From: Perca fluviatilis
Lineage: Eukaryota; Chordata; Actinopteri; Perciformes; Percidae
Assembly (NCBI RefSeq): GCF_010015445.1
Contig: NC_053118.1
Coordinates: 8,692,907-8,756,906, forward strand
Direction of reading: 5' to 3'
Length of the DNA: 64,000 nt
Shown: in pieces, positions 1-12,869 of the stretch
How positions within the stretch are numbered: position 1 is the first letter of the stretch
How the letters are laid out: each line of letters starts with the position of its first letter
The notes under the pieces: generated by a model
Databases searched by the model: none
What the model saw: only the letters and a program-made list of their open reading frames with translations
What the model was told of the DNA's origin: nothing
Position numbers and translations under genes: made by a program

Positions 1-1200
1 GTATGAGTTCGACAATCGACTTTTGTGGACTTCACCGGAACACCAGAACTAAACAGAGGTATGTGCACTGGCTGAATTAGCACAACTTTTATGCATTTCT
101 TTCACATCTACTGCAGTCATATTCACTGTGTTCACTCGGAAGGAATCAGTTCACATGGCTAGGCACTTGTAATGACATCTCGAAGATGTTAAGAGGCTAA
201 AAGCACGTTTAAACCTGCCCTGTTTTAACTGCCTGGGTTTTGTTTTTCTCACTACTGACTCACTCTGTGACCACAAACAACATAGCTACATGTTGAAATC
301 GACCGGAATTCTCCTTTAACGTCAGCTAACGATAATGGTAGCTAGTTCATCGAACTTGGCGCAGACAACACGCTTTCCTGTAACGTTAATATCGCTTAAT
401 TATCAAACAGCCACTTACCCTTCCTGTGATCAAGAACAGTTTTTTCATCTCCAGATGATAAACTTTGGGATTATTTATCCATTCTGAAGTGAAGTAGCGG
501 TAAGCTTCTGTGCCTTGAGGGACTCCCCGGTGTATGGAGAGGGATTGTGGATAAGGTAGATGTAAATATCAGCACATGTCAAATTTGGCAATTTCTCAGC
601 AGTATCATTCGTTTGAGAGAAGATATGGATCAAAGCCTAAAATATCTTTTTTGTTTAAATAGTTGCTTTAATAATAGCTTTTGCTATTTTCTGGTGAGAC
701 ATTGTTTACGTTCACTGAGGACAGGCCGCGCAATGGTCCAAAAGATGGCGGCCACAACATAAAAGTCAAGTGACTGATACCCATGTATAAGACAGTGAGC
801 CTTCCCTTTTTTCCCGTTTCTCATGTCTACACAGGAATTCAGTCACCCGCTCTTTTTTCACTTTGCACATTTCTTGGCCCCCCTTGGCTTGTATTTCTCA
901 CTCACAAATTTATTTTTTTCAGTTAACCTTCTCTTAACTCTTCCTTATTTTTTCAGATTTTCTTGACTTTGCAAGTTGCATTTCAAGTCTGACCTTTTGT
1001 TGCTTCAGTTGTGCCCTTTCTTTTTTCAGTTTAGTGCATCGCTTCGATATCTTTTCCACATCTCTCTCTGGGGTTGATAATGCAAGTGGTCCCTGCCATG
1101 CTGGTGGGTTCTGAGGTGGGTGCTGCTGAGGCAACAGATGTAGCTATGGAGGTAAAGGCTGAGGAGGGTGCTGTTGTTCAAGCTCTTGTCTCAGTTGTAC
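1..1200. other. No gene recognised
   Basis: This stretch is AT-rich sequence without a convincing coding region. A short minus-strand open frame at about 934-1134 has a lysine/glutamine-rich, coiled-coil-like composition, but it has no recognisable family motif. It runs next to a LINE tail, so I do not call it a gene. Position in the locus suggests it is part of tgfb2 intron 1. Confidence 0.5.
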
Positions 1201-1214
1201 AGGGTGTACAGGTG

Positions 1215-1310
1215 CTCCTCAGGATTGGAAAGGGAGGTTTGGGGTCCCCTGCTGGAGCTGCTGCCCCCGCGACCCGACCCCGGATAAGTGGACGGCGATG
1301 GATCCGACCA
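1215..1310 (+). mobile_element. LINE 3' end, RTE/Rex3-like
   Basis: The plus strand reads ...CTGCTGCCCCCGCGACCCGA...CGGATAAG..., which I recognise as the very end of the reverse-transcriptase ORF and the 3' terminus of a fish RTE/Rex3-like non-LTR retrotransposon (proline/arginine-rich C-terminus and stop). Only about 100 bp remains, so this is a severely 5'-truncated copy. The usual terminal GATG-type microsatellite has decayed to ATGGATCC. The identification rests on memory of the family consensus and is moderately secure. Confidence 0.55.
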
Positions 1311-1324
1311 AAAGGGCAATGTAA

Positions 1325-1610
1325 AGTGCTACCGAGTAATCTGTTACAAGTTTAATGGTTATATCCTGGAATATCCTTTTACAGTCCAGTTTCAACTTAT
1401 TAAATGAGTAAATATTCATGTTTTTCATAGTTATTTTGTGGAACCTATATTGTACAAGGTGGTGTTGACTGCACAAACAAAGGTAGTAATCTATTACAAG
1501 TTATATGGTTATAACCTGGGAACAAAGAAGACTTCCTTTTACATTCCAGTTTAACTTATTTAATGGGCAAGTGTTCATGTTTTGGTAAATACTAGGTAAG
1601 TGGGGTCCTC
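1325..1610. repeat. Diverged tandem duplication, unit about 160 bp
   Basis: Two similar blocks follow each other. The first, about 1325-1450, contains AATCTGTTACAAGTTTAATG and then TTCAACTTATTAAATGAGTA. The second, about 1487-1610, contains AATCTATTACAAGTTATATG and then TTAACTTATTTAATGGGCA. The internal landmarks keep the same order, so this is a tandem duplication or two copies of one repeat side by side. No coding potential is visible. Confidence 0.55.
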
Positions 1611-1639
1611 TTACTAACCAAAATGTCAGACATCCACCT

Positions 1640-1845
1640 TGAAGGTCCCATATTATGCTCATTTTTAGGTTATACTTGTAATTTGGGTTTCTACTAGAAG
1701 ATGCTTTAAAGGCACAGTTTCTGAACATGGGCTGTGTGCATTTCTCTGTGAATTGAGCGTTTTATACTTTTACAGTATAGCACCTCGACCTGCTTTATAA
1801 TAAAAAAAGACATGCAACTCTCTTTTTAAGGTATAGGACCTTTAA
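1640..1845. mobile_element. Short MITE-like repeat
   Basis: The left edge reads GAAGGTCCCATATTATG and the right edge GTATAGGACCTTTAAA, so the ends form an imperfect inverted repeat around AAAGGTCCYATA. A longer relative lies at about 28870-29218, with the same left-arm series (GTTT..ACATG..TTTAA) and a right edge TAATATGGCCACTTTAAA. It is noncoding and looks like a non-autonomous DNA transposon. I cannot fix the superfamily. Confidence 0.45.
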
Positions 1846-3035
1846 ACTACTGTCAGTAGTGTTGTACCTGTTGTATAACTGTTACTACCGCAAGCAGATT
1901 AACAAAACCCTAAGCACCTGAAGTTGCAGGTACTGTCAGCACAAAACCTGATCACAAACTATACTTACAGCACTACTCTATGGTCAGATTGTGACCTAAA
2001 TGAACTCTAAAGCAATTATTTGATCAAGCACACATCAACATGTTTAATCGCTCAGCTCCTTCTGGTGCTGATCAGTGGCCAACACTGAACAGTATGCAGT
2101 CTGAGCAGCTGAGGCAGATGAGCCAAGACTAACAATGCTTTTTCTTGTTTCCTCCTATTCGTCAATGGAGAAAGTCACACTTCCAGCTCCTGGAGGACCA
2201 GCTAAAGGCGAACTGTTTACACAAACTGCTGCAGAGCTTCATGAATGAGTCTGCTGTGCTTTAACACAACACTGGACGCATTGAGGAGACGCCATGCTGA
2301 CACAGGCAGTGGATGGCAGGCACACACTTCACAGTTCACTCATACCTCACTCAAAATATTCTGTGTTGTCTGAAAAGTATAAACATAAAACTGGTATGAA
2401 TATATTGACTAGGACTATTGACTGTGATCAGGGAGGAACCTCCACCACATTGGACTGCACTGACAAGCCAATATGTGGTTTTGCCAAGCTCACAGTAGAG
2501 CCTAACAGCCTCAATAGGCTTCAGGCAAAGTCCAACCCTGACAAACAGCCAAAGTGTTGACATCGGTTCACTTAAAGGTGATAAGCATGCCATTATAGCC
2601 TCCCCCATAGCATCCCAGTGCCTCTGTCCAAGAACTCTGTGTCGTTGTAGACTCAACATAATTAATCCTAAACATGGGGATAACAGAGCACACTTTCAGG
2701 CAGTCTCCTAAAAATTAATTTATGGAGTATGCTTTGGTTGTTCAAATAAAAAGCAACAGAAGTAGCCTATACATCATTCACACCAATGACCAGGGTTGAA
2801 CCAGGGTTTTCTGACCTGTGCTCAACCCTTCTTTTGTCAATTCAAACCAAGCCAGTCAACACAGGTTAATCCCTGGTCATGACAATTCAGATAAGAACTT
2901 GGTCACAAACCTGGAGCGATGCATATCAATTACCTCACATGCTAGAAATGGGCAAGGGGTTTACATGTTATATTCAGTGAGTAGCTAACATTGTTGCACA
3001 CTCCAGTCCAGCTGTACACCACCAGAACTAGTGTT
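1846..3035. other. No gene; one short inverted repeat
   Basis: No exon or RNA gene is recognised. An imperfect inverted repeat at about 2784-2880 starts ATGACCAGGGTTGAACC and ends with the complement of CATGACCAGGGATTAACC; it could be a small MITE. The rest is plain noncoding sequence. Confidence 0.4.
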
Positions 3036-3038
3036 TTA

Positions 3039-4158
3039 GGGCCCTATTTTAACGATCTGAAACGCAAGTGTGAAACGCAAAACGCAAGTAGCTTTGTGGG
3101 CGGATCTCGGGCGCTGTTGCTATTATACCGGCGGGATAAATGACTCTTGCGCCCGACGCAAATCTTAAATGGGTTGGTCTGAAGTAGCTAGGTGTGGTTT
3201 GGGCGTAACGTGAAAATAACCAATCAGAGTGTCATCTCACATTCCCTTTAAGAGCAGGCGCGCTTGTTCCGTGGCGGATTGCTATTATGACGGCGGATTT
3301 GCCTGGCGCACGCCAGCGGGAGCTGTCCGGGATGCGGCAAAGTAATAAATGCCCGTCTTGGCCGGGTGGCGATGTTGCTGCGGCCTCTCGGGCGCGTCTC
3401 CTCAAGTCTGGAGAGGATTGCTGAAGCCATGCAGCGTGGGCCTCCAAACGCACCACCTGCACCTGTTGTGCCCCTTCCTCCTCCCCCCACTCCATCTCCG
3501 TCCACCCGCTCCACCAGGAGCGCATCGCGCATTACTCCCGGACCAGATCCCGCCGGTGTGTCCAATCCCACCGTAGTTCAACATCACGTCTCCTTAAGTC
3601 CTCTAATATTTCCTCATTTATGTCATCAACACATCCACGATTCATGGAAATGTTGTGTAAAACACAACAAGCCACAAAGAATGCTGCGACTTTTTGAGGA
3701 TTGTACTGTAAAATGCCTCCTGACCTATCCAAACACAAAGCGCATTTTCAGTAATATTTTTCTTTGTAATTATGTATGGTTTTCAAAAATGTGAACTGCT
3801 GTAGATGAGAGAAGTGTATGCGCGTTGTGCACACGCTACATTATGGCCAAGCATTCATCCCTAAAATAGCATCTGAATAACGCGCTACTGACTTTAGACT
3901 AGCGCCACTGACTTTAGACCAGGTTTTTCCTGGTCAGTGGCGGAATTGTTTTCTGAAACTGCAGAATAGCACAACGTAACGTTTGCGCCTGAACACGCCT
4001 CCTCTTTTCGCTGAACCGCCCCCGGGAGCACAAATACATTCCCTAATTTACCGACGTTCGTCTGTGGAGGGAAAAGTCCGCTGTGCGTGGGGTGCTAAAT
4101 AGGAATGATACATGCGTCGGTGTACAAAGGCAATTGCGCCGAGTGCAAGATAGGGCCC
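3039..4158 (-). mobile_element. PIF/Harbinger DNA transposon, internally deleted
   Basis: The element is bounded by GGGCCCTATTTTAACGATCT at the left and ...GCAAGATAGGGCCC at the right, which are terminal inverted repeats. It is flanked by a TTA direct repeat (3036-3038 and 4159-4161), the 3-bp target duplication typical of PIF/Harbinger. Length is 1120 bp. Both subterminal regions are rich in GCG-containing motifs. Inside, the minus strand still carries the C-terminal end of a Harbinger nuclease (separate entry), so this is a deletion derivative of an autonomous element rather than a pure MITE. A Tc1-like element begins only 30 bp to its right. Confidence 0.85.
3532..3738 (-). pseudogene. Harbinger transposase (HARBI1-like) C-terminal fragment
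   Basis: This minus-strand frame contains CLDRSGGILQYNPQKVA followed by VACCVLHNISM. That matches the conserved end of the Harbinger/HARBI1 DDE nuclease, where the last helix carries a [V/I]xACxxLHN motif. The upstream catalytic part (DDE residues) and the Myb-like partner ORF are not recognisable, and the frame has no usable start. The fragment lies inside the 3039-4158 element in the expected orientation. It is non-functional, but it identifies the parent superfamily. Confidence 0.75.
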
Positions 4159-4188
4159 TTATACTTAAATGCCTCATTGTACAGTATA

Positions 4189-5810
4189 CAGTGCCTTGCG
4201 AAAGTATTCGGCCCCCTTGAACTTTTCGACCTTTTGCCACATTTCAGGCCTCAAACAAAGATATAAAACTGTAATTTTTTGTGAAGAATCAACAACAAGT
4301 GGGACACAATCATGAAGAGAAACGAAATTTATTGGATATTTCAAACCTTTTAAACAAATAAAAACTGAATTTGACATGCAAAATTATTCAGCCCCCTTAA
4401 GTTAATACTTTGTAGCGCCACCTATTGCTGCGATTACAGCTGTAAGTCGCTTAGGGTATGTCTCTATCAGTTTTGCACATCGAGAGACTGACATTTTTGC
4501 CCATTCCTCCTTGCAAAACAGCTCGAGCTCAGTGAGGTTGGATGGAGAGCGTTTGTGAACAGCAGTTTTCAGTTCTTTCCACAGATTCTCGATTGGATTC
4601 AGGTCTGGACTTTGACTTGGCCATTCTAACACCTGGATATGTTTATTTGTGAACCATTCCATTGTAGATTTTGCTTTATGTTTTGGATCATTGTCTTGTT
4701 GGAAGACAAATCTCCGTCCCAGTCTCAGGTCTTTTGCAGACTCCATCAGGTTTTCTTCCAGAATGGTCCTGTCTTTGGCTCCATCCATCTTCCCATCAAT
4801 TTTAACCATCTTCCCTGTCCCTGCTGAAGAAAAGCAGGCCCAAACCATGATGCTGCCACCACCATGTTTGACAGTGGGGATGGTGTGTTCAGGGTGATGA
4901 GCTGTGTTGCTTTTACGCCAAACATAACGTTTTGCATTGTTGCCAAAAAGTTCGATTTTGGTTTCATCTGACCACAGCACCTTCTTCCACATGTTTGGTG
5001 TGTCTCCCAGGTGGCTTGTGGCAAACTTTAAACGACACTTTTTATGGATATCTTTAAGAAATGGCTTTCTTCTTGCCACTCTTCCATAAAGGCCAGATTT
5101 GTGCAGTATACGACTGATTGTTGTCCTATGGACAGAGTCTCCCACCTCAGCTGTAGATCTCTGCAGTTCATCCAGAGTGATCATGGGCCTCTTGGCTGCA
5201 TCTCTGATCAGTCTTCTCATTGTATGAGCTGAAAGTTTAGAGGGACGGCCGGGTCTTCGTAGATTTGTAGTGGTCTGATACTCCTTCCATTTCAATATTA
5301 TCGCTTGCACAGTGCTCCTTGGGATGTTTAAAGCTTGGGAAATCTTTTTGTATCCAACCGGCTTTAAACTTCTCCACAACAGTATCTCGGAGCTGCCTGG
5401 TGTGTTCCTTGTTCTTCATGATGCTCTCTGCGCTTTTACACGGACCTCTGAGACTATCACAGAGCAGGTGCATTTATACGGAGACTTGATTACACACAGC
5501 TGGATTCTATTTATCATCATTAGTCATTTAGGTCAACATTGGATCATTCAGAGATCCTCACTGAACTTGTAGGAGAGTTTGCTGCACTGAAAGTAAAGGG
5601 GCTGAATAATTTTGCACGCCCACTTTTTCAGTTTTTTATTTGTTAAAAAAGTTTGAAATAGCCAATGAATTTCGTTCCACTTCATAATTGGGACCCACTT
5701 GTTGTTGATTCTTCACAAAAAATTACAGTTTTATATCTTTATGTTTGAGGCCTGAAATGTGGCAAAAGGTCGAAACGTTCAAGGGGGCTGAATACTTTCG
5801 CAAGGCACTG
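4189..5810 (-). mobile_element. Complete Tc1/mariner element with IR/DR ends
   Basis: The element is 1622 bp, flanked by the TA target duplication (4187-4188 and 5811-5812). It begins CAGTGCCTTGCGAAAGTATT and ends with the reverse complement of that sequence. The outer inverted repeats extend about 160 bp and differ at only roughly ten positions. Each arm holds a second, inner copy of the core (ATTATTCAGCCCCCTTAAGT near 4383-4403 and its counterpart near 5588-5612). This is the IR/DR arrangement of Sleeping-Beauty-type fish Tc1 elements, in which each arm carries two transposase-binding repeats. Near-identical arms and an almost open transposase frame suggest a comparatively young insertion. 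It sits in what should be tgfb2 intron 1. Confidence 0.93.
4402..5419 (-). pseudogene. Tc1-like transposase, one frameshift
   Basis: The product is a Tc1/mariner cut-and-paste transposase of about 340 residues. The ATG at 5419 starts the N-terminal paired-like helix-turn-helix (MKNKEHTRQL...EKFKAG). The frame then breaks just before GYKKISQALN, where only one base lies between the glycine codons, so about two bases seem to be missing. From there 319 codons stay open to a TAA at 4404-4402 that overlaps the inner repeat. Visible parts: the second half of the first HTH, the GRPSK linker, the second HTH (TTISRIL), and an intact DD34E triad in WSDETK, QQDNDPKH and NPIENLW, with 34 residues between the second D and the E. 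The glycine-rich HGGGSIMVW segment is also present. Apart from the frameshift I see no stop. Expression would need an undamaged copy elsewhere. Confidence 0.9.
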
Positions 5811-5812
5811 TA

Positions 5813-7332
<1,520 letters not shown>

Positions 7333-7748
7333 GACATGGATGCTGTTCTTTCAAACAGTTACTCCCTCTGAGACTAAAGCTGATGTCACAAGAGAGCTGT
7401 CACAGGGCCCCCGATTCCTATAATCAGTCACTTCATTACTCATCACTCCCATTACCTCAAATACCAATAGCAAAGCACTAAAACATGTGGTATGTGGACA
7501 TAACACAAGTTAAAGAGAGTTTATGAGTGATTGTCTTCTGTTGGTTGAAATAGCTGTTAAATATTGAGAACATGAATACGACAACCATCTACTGTATGTG
7601 CCCCTGCTAGCTCTTTGGCTCTGAGGCTTCATGTTAATACTTTGGGCTAGTTATAAACATTGTGGCTTCCCTGTGTCCCTCAAAATAAGGCAAGGTCTAC
7701 TAGTGACCCCCCCATCAGTTGCATATCTACCAGTTGTAACCAGTTCAA

Positions 7749-7752
7749 CCAT

Positions 7753-7788
<36 letters not shown>

Positions 7789-7792
7789 ATGG
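7749..7792. repeat. Palindromic (AT)n microsatellite
   Basis: An AT dinucleotide run bordered by CCATAGAT and ATCTATGG, so the whole 44-bp segment is self-complementary and could extrude as a cruciform. It is intronic or intergenic and has no gene. Confidence 0.9.
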
Positions 7793-8508
7793 TCTACCTG
7801 ATGAGATTTGCTATTGTCAGAGCATAACCACAACCCTGGGAAAACTAGATACTATTGTTATGTCTAGGCCAGGGGCTTCCAGAGTTTTGACCACCTGTGT
7901 ATTTGAAACTACAGAGCTAAACACTCAGCTGCCAGGCTAAAGATAAAGGTGGAATGGCCTACCTCTCGTTGCTGCTCCGGCACCGCTTCACTTAGTGTTC
8001 GACCAGCTCACTCCATGGTCGGGCACTGTTCAGCCTCGATACTCCATTGACAGTTCATTTGTAGACATTTGGAGACGCGGACAAATAACATTAACACAAC
8101 TTGTTGGGGAAAAAAGAACTCTTCATCTCCACACTCAGCAACAGATGTCTTTTCTCCTCCAACTGTCCTCTCAGTCTGTCCTTAACTTCCACTTTTTAAA
8201 CTCCTACAGCTCTGTGACAAAGGTAAGCCACACCCACCTCAGCCTGCCAACCAATAGGTACATTGTGCAGTGACATTACTCTCCCATAAACAAAACAAGA
8301 CTTGACAGTGGACTAAGCTGCAATAACACTTATATACAATTTCTTTTTTCATATCACATTTTCTTAATTTAAGATACAAATACACTAAGCCCACTTAAAG
8401 CTCCAGGGAAAAACCTCAAACATGGTTGAATTTCATAATTTACCCTAAAAGCTCTCCTTAGTAAGACTGGCTTACGCAATGTATTCCTGATTTTCTCATT
8501 ACTGTATT

Positions 8509-8665
8509 TCTAGTCTATATCCACGAAGTTCCACTTCCGGGATTGCTCTGGTGCCACCAGAAATTCCGCCGGATGTCCTTTTTTGGCTGGATGTCCGTTA
8601 CCATCTGCTTTTTTTGTGTTGGAATTTTAAATGCTTCCTAGCATTGCACACTAGTGGGCTTGACA
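8509..8665. repeat. Dispersed repeat, partial copy
   Basis: The segment with TCCACTTCCGGGATTG, GCCGGATGTCC and TTGGAATTTTAAA is related to the longer copy at about 49942-50385 (TTCACTTCCGGGAATG, GCCGGATGTCC, TTGGAATTTTAAA). The order and spacing of these motifs agree. It is noncoding and of unassigned class. Confidence 0.6.
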
Positions 8666-8989
8666 CTAGCAGTTATCAGTTTCTCTTCACTGACAAGCAA
8701 AGAAAACAGGCTACACCTTCCGACAACTGCGATGGCTGGACCTGACTTGACGAACACTTCACGTTTGGCTGTCTGCACCGACCTTAATGGAGGCTCGTTT
8801 GAAAAAGGATCTCTTATTTTAAGAAAATAGTATTTATTTCTAACAGTTTTTCAGAGACGGTGAGCCAAGCTGTCGCTCCTCCAAACCGTGTTGACCTATG
8901 AACTTGCTGTGACCTATTAACTTTTGCGTGATCTTGACGACAGCACGCAATAATCAGTCAGTGTTGCCACTCTTCGTCTATGAAAGACA

Positions 8990-9190
8990 AAAAAAGGGGA
9001 AGTCTGATCCCTGCATTTTTGAGAAGTAGGCCACTGGTTTTTCACAACCATCCTCTCCTGCTTGAAGCAGAACAGCCCATACTTCCACTTCACAAGCATC
9101 AACTGCGAGCAGAAACGGGAGAAAGAAATCTTGAGCTCTGAGTACTGGGCGACCAGACAACACGGCTTTGATCAAAGTCAAAGGGGCCAT
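8990..9190 (-). pseudogene. Ty3/gypsy Pol fragment, RNase H start
   Basis: The minus strand contains LTLIKAVLSGRPVLRAQDF, then LPFLLAVDACEVEVWAVLLQ, then KPVAYFSKM. This is the pattern of the RT/RNase H junction of gypsy-type LTR retrotransposon polyproteins (L..P.VL..PDF..PF.L.[VT]DA...G.GAVL.Q......PVAYFS). Key deviations are already visible, for example EVEVWAV where G.GAV is expected. No LTRs, protease, integrase or primer-binding site are evident nearby. It is an isolated decayed scrap of about 65 codons. Confidence 0.7.
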
Positions 9191-9192
9191 CT

Positions 9193-9395
9193 GTGGCTGT
9201 GGCTCAAGAGGTAGAGCTCTCGTTCACTTATAAAAAGGTTGGTTGCTCAATCCTTGGTCCCTTAAGTCTACATGGGGCTGTTATGCCTAATGATTGGGAA
9301 CATACTGAACCCTTAATTGTGTGTGAATGTTTATTCAACATCATTTATTACAATTATGATCAGGTGGCACCTTGCATAGTCTGGATGCAACATGA
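9193..9395 (+). mobile_element. tRNA-derived SINE, copy 1
   Basis: The head GTGGCTCAAGAGGTAGAGC resembles a tRNA A box, and GGTTGCTCAATCC about 35 bp later resembles a B box. The body then carries GTGTGTGAATGTTTA and CAGGTGGCACCTTG, both shared with the fuller copy at 48121-48414. It is therefore a SINE with an internal pol III promoter, not a functional tRNA, because the tRNA fold is lost. Confidence 0.55.
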
Positions 9396-9419
9396 AAGGG
9401 TCATTATAGTCTTGGTCGG

Positions 9420-11770
9420 GGCTGAGTAGGATCCTGCAGTGGGCAAACATCTGACCTTAAAGACAGGAAAAAAAATATTTGAACTAAAACTGTTTCATTT
9501 GGAGTCGGTTTGTGAGGATTTAGGCAGCTTTAATACTCCACTTCAGCTGATTTTCCTAATTCTAGGCCATGAAAGGGGTTTTACCATTTTCAATTTTAGT
9601 TTCCAAACCTCGGTTCTCTTTCATGACCTGAACAGGTGGCAGCCATATTATTCAGCTCTATCCATGAGCTGAACAATAACAGATTGAAAGTGTGGGAATA
9701 CATAAAGGAAAACATTTGCTGTGAAATAATTACGCTGTGATCCCAAGCTGTTGGGAATTCAGCTGTGACTGCATTTGCAGATGTATTGGCATGAAGAAAT
9801 CCACATGTGCGCACATGTGTCTCAGCACTGGTAGTGGGTTCTGGCACCAACATCATCATTGTTATGATACCTTTCTTCTCACACACATACGGTGATATTA
9901 TTGGGTGTTTTGTGTGATATTTTAAACGTTTCAGTATAATAATAAGTTTTTTTCACAGTGTAGGCATGGTGCAGTGACTATTTCTGTTCTGAAAATTCCC
10001 CATTACTCAGATTTATTACCAGATGCAACTGTTTACTTTCCCAATTACTTTTACAATTTGAAAATAAAAACAAGGTCTAAATATTGGTCTGCAGAGCTGA
10101 CATGCTGACTTTAGGGAAACCTATTTGACCTACTTTGAATATGTCTCACTTCTGTCATACACAAGAAAAGAAAAGGGTAGAAGAGAGTTTATTTAGAGTG
10201 AAAATACCTTTGTGTTTCAAACACAAAAATGAAAGAAGATATTAACATAAACAGTATATAGTAATGATGGCCTCTTGTCTGTTTTTGACATGTTCTATTT
10301 CTTTTTTTGACCAGTTCCCCCTTGACTTTCTGGTTAAATAAAGGTTAAATAAATACAATTTGTAAAATATATCAAATCTGAAATACAGTACAAGGTCGAA
10401 TAAAATTGGCAGCAATTATACAATTCAATTGTAAGAAAATACCGTATTGGTCCGAATATAAGAGATCAGATCCTGAGAGTAAGAATGTTTTTGGTGTTGA
10501 TAAAATCAGAATTGACAACATTTTATTTATATTACAGTTTTTCACATTACACAATATATTAGCAGCAAAAAAAACATCATGGCAGGCTTTAATTATCCAA
10601 GCGTTTTTTATGTAGAGCACATTGAGCTGGATAAGTGTGAGAAATTTCAACTAAATCGGATTTATGGTGTGGCATTTCCGATTTTGACTGTTAATAACAG
10701 CACCACCATGGGGCCGATTGGACTTATATTTTTTGTGAAGCACTTGCACATAATTGCCAGTTATAGTGACAAGTTTCATGTTTCTAACTTATTCCAGCTC
10801 ACGGCAATTTAAGCCGCGGCGGAAGATGACAGATAATAAATATTTTATTTTTTTCATGTTTATCCGAGTTGTAGTCGCAAGCAACATTCAGCGGGCTTCA
10901 CAAAGCTGAGCAAAGTCACTTCAGTTGGTTTAATTCTGTATAGAAAAAGGGGTGAGACCATACACACAACTTGGGGCCAGCAACTAGATGTAGACACCTG
11001 AAAAAAATCTGTTTGAACACACCACAAATATGCACCCAAAGACAGGTGGAGTATGATTTTCCATCAAGCAGTTACTAAATTATAAATAAAGAGATGAATT
11101 AGTTGATTGGACTGGCGCTATTTTAAAAATAATTCTAATGCATCTCATCTTGTACATGGTCACATAGTTTGGTAAAAAATGTTACAACAGAGTTTGCACT
11201 GCAGTGTGTTTTAAAAATTAAACATGAGACTCCACTTTTTGTTAAAAAGAAATCCCTCTTCATAAAAAAGCAGAATATTGAGTTATAACCGAGCAGTCTG
11301 ATATGTTTGGAGGTCCGTATGGTTATACTGTAGCAACACGGTGTCACTTTCAGGCGATTCAATGAAGGTATGTTAAAGTACGGCAATGGGCACTTTTCAG
11401 AGGCTACCGATTGAAACCACACGCAAAAGTAGTGTATAGCGCAATTTTATTTGAAATGTTCTGCCATATGAACGAAAGTGCCATAACATTTGTTCTGCAA
11501 ACACTTAACATCAGCATTTTGTTTATACAGTAGCAGATTAATAAAATATTTAGTGTAAATCTCTACCAGCGAATGTAATCAAAGCAAATACAAAATTAAA
11601 GCTTATTGCCACTGCCAGGGCATTCATGTCATCCTGTTATATATATATATATAGAAAAACAAAATCCTGAGCCACAATCATAACATTAAAACTGTAACTC
11701 CGAGGTAATTTTAGTTACCCAGTGATGTCCAGTAGTCCCCAGTGAGAGCAACAGCAGGTGCACATTGTAA
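9420..11770. other. No gene; scattered repeat scraps
   Basis: No exon is recognised. ACCGTATTGGTCCGAATATAA near 10441 looks like the edge of a common fish DNA-transposon repeat, but no second end was located. A short TA run sits at about 11638-11653. The rest is AT-rich noncoding sequence. Confidence 0.4.
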
Positions 11771-11772
11771 AG

Positions 11773-12391
11773 TTAACTCTCCTTTTCATACAACCCGTGT
11801 ATTCTTCTTGTGATGGTGCGTCTTGAGGGAATCTCATACCTGCCGTCATTTGTTGCAATTCTCAGAATGTTTCTCAGACCGACGTCCTCCACAACACTAA
11901 TGGGCCCGCAGTCTGTAGCTATCCACTTCGCTATGGCATTTGTTAGCTTCTCTTGTCTTTGTTTATCTATACTTCTCCCACACGCTGCATCTAACATAGT
12001 CTGCCGACGCGCCACTGTTTGTTTCGTTGAATGATTTGCTGGTATCAACTGTGTGTATTGCACTTAAGTAATATTTCAGACCGGAAGTACTCCGGCGATA
12101 AGAAAATTCAACTTTGCAGTGGTTACAAATAACTTTGGTTCTGTCAACTGCGCCGTCTGGAAGAACTTTAAAATGAAACTGGCCATATAAAAGTTCCGTA
12201 TCCTTCTCCATGTTTGTTTATCCGCCAATTCTTTTCTTTTCCGGTTCCTGTAAGCATGGCAGCAGTCAGCAACAGACTTTTACAATAATAAAAGAAATAA
12301 TAAATACTGCGTTAATGCATGAATAAATAATTGTCGGCATTAATTAATTAATGAGTTATCGCGATAATAATGCGTTAACTTGCAAAGCCCT
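11773..12391 (-). pseudogene. hAT element 5' part with BED-type transposase start
   Basis: Reading the minus strand, a terminal motif TAGGGCTTTGCAAGTTAACG (ending near 12391) is followed by an ATG at 12211. The protein begins MEKDTELLYGQFHFK, then a BED zinc-finger core (DRTKVICNHCKVEFSYR...LKYYLSAIH). The CxxC pair is intact, but the first histidine of the usual YHL...H is a tyrosine. After a frame change near 12060 the hAT N-terminal helical region continues (SIDKQRQEKLTNAIAKW, ISVVEDVGLRNIL, RRTITRRIHGLYEK) and stops at 11773. The DDE/RNase H-like core and hATC dimerisation domain are absent, so this is a 3'-truncated, frameshifted hAT copy. Confidence 0.75.
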
Positions 12392-12869
12392 ATTTAAAAC
12401 CAAAACAAAACACAACATAATGATATCTTTTGTAGTTTAGTCGTTTTAACTACCAGCGAATCCAGTAACAAACAATGCAAGATACATGTTTCATATCGCT
12501 GTTAGTAGTGCTGAAAGTAATATGCTACAGTAGTGTAAAATATTATGTGTAATCAAGTTGTGATCAATGAAGACATCCTCTACAATAATTTGGCCAAATT
12601 AGTTTTTACAGTATTTACATTAACCTCTCTGGCCTCTGTTGGTGCCCATGGCCACCTCTCTGACAGATCCCTTTTATCAAGCTCTTCCTATTCCTTGCTG
12701 TCCATCCTGCTCCATGTTGAAGGAAATTGCCAGTGTTTACACACAACATGCGAAAACATGTTTGAAAAAACAGCCATTTTGATGATCTTCTTTGAGTTTT
12801 GTACTAAGAGTTGTGAGGTTTTACCACCTACTTATACACCTATAATAGTCCCAAAGCAATAACAAAACT

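Noticed and set aside
934..1134. Lys/Gln-rich minus-strand frame as an exon of a Myb/SANT-type gene
   Set aside because: No SANT motif, start or splice sites; it abuts a LINE end and the resemblance is compositional.
3232..3576. Overlapping GC-rich open frames inside the Harbinger element
   Set aside because: Composition-driven; only the 3532-3738 frame has a recognisable transposase motif.
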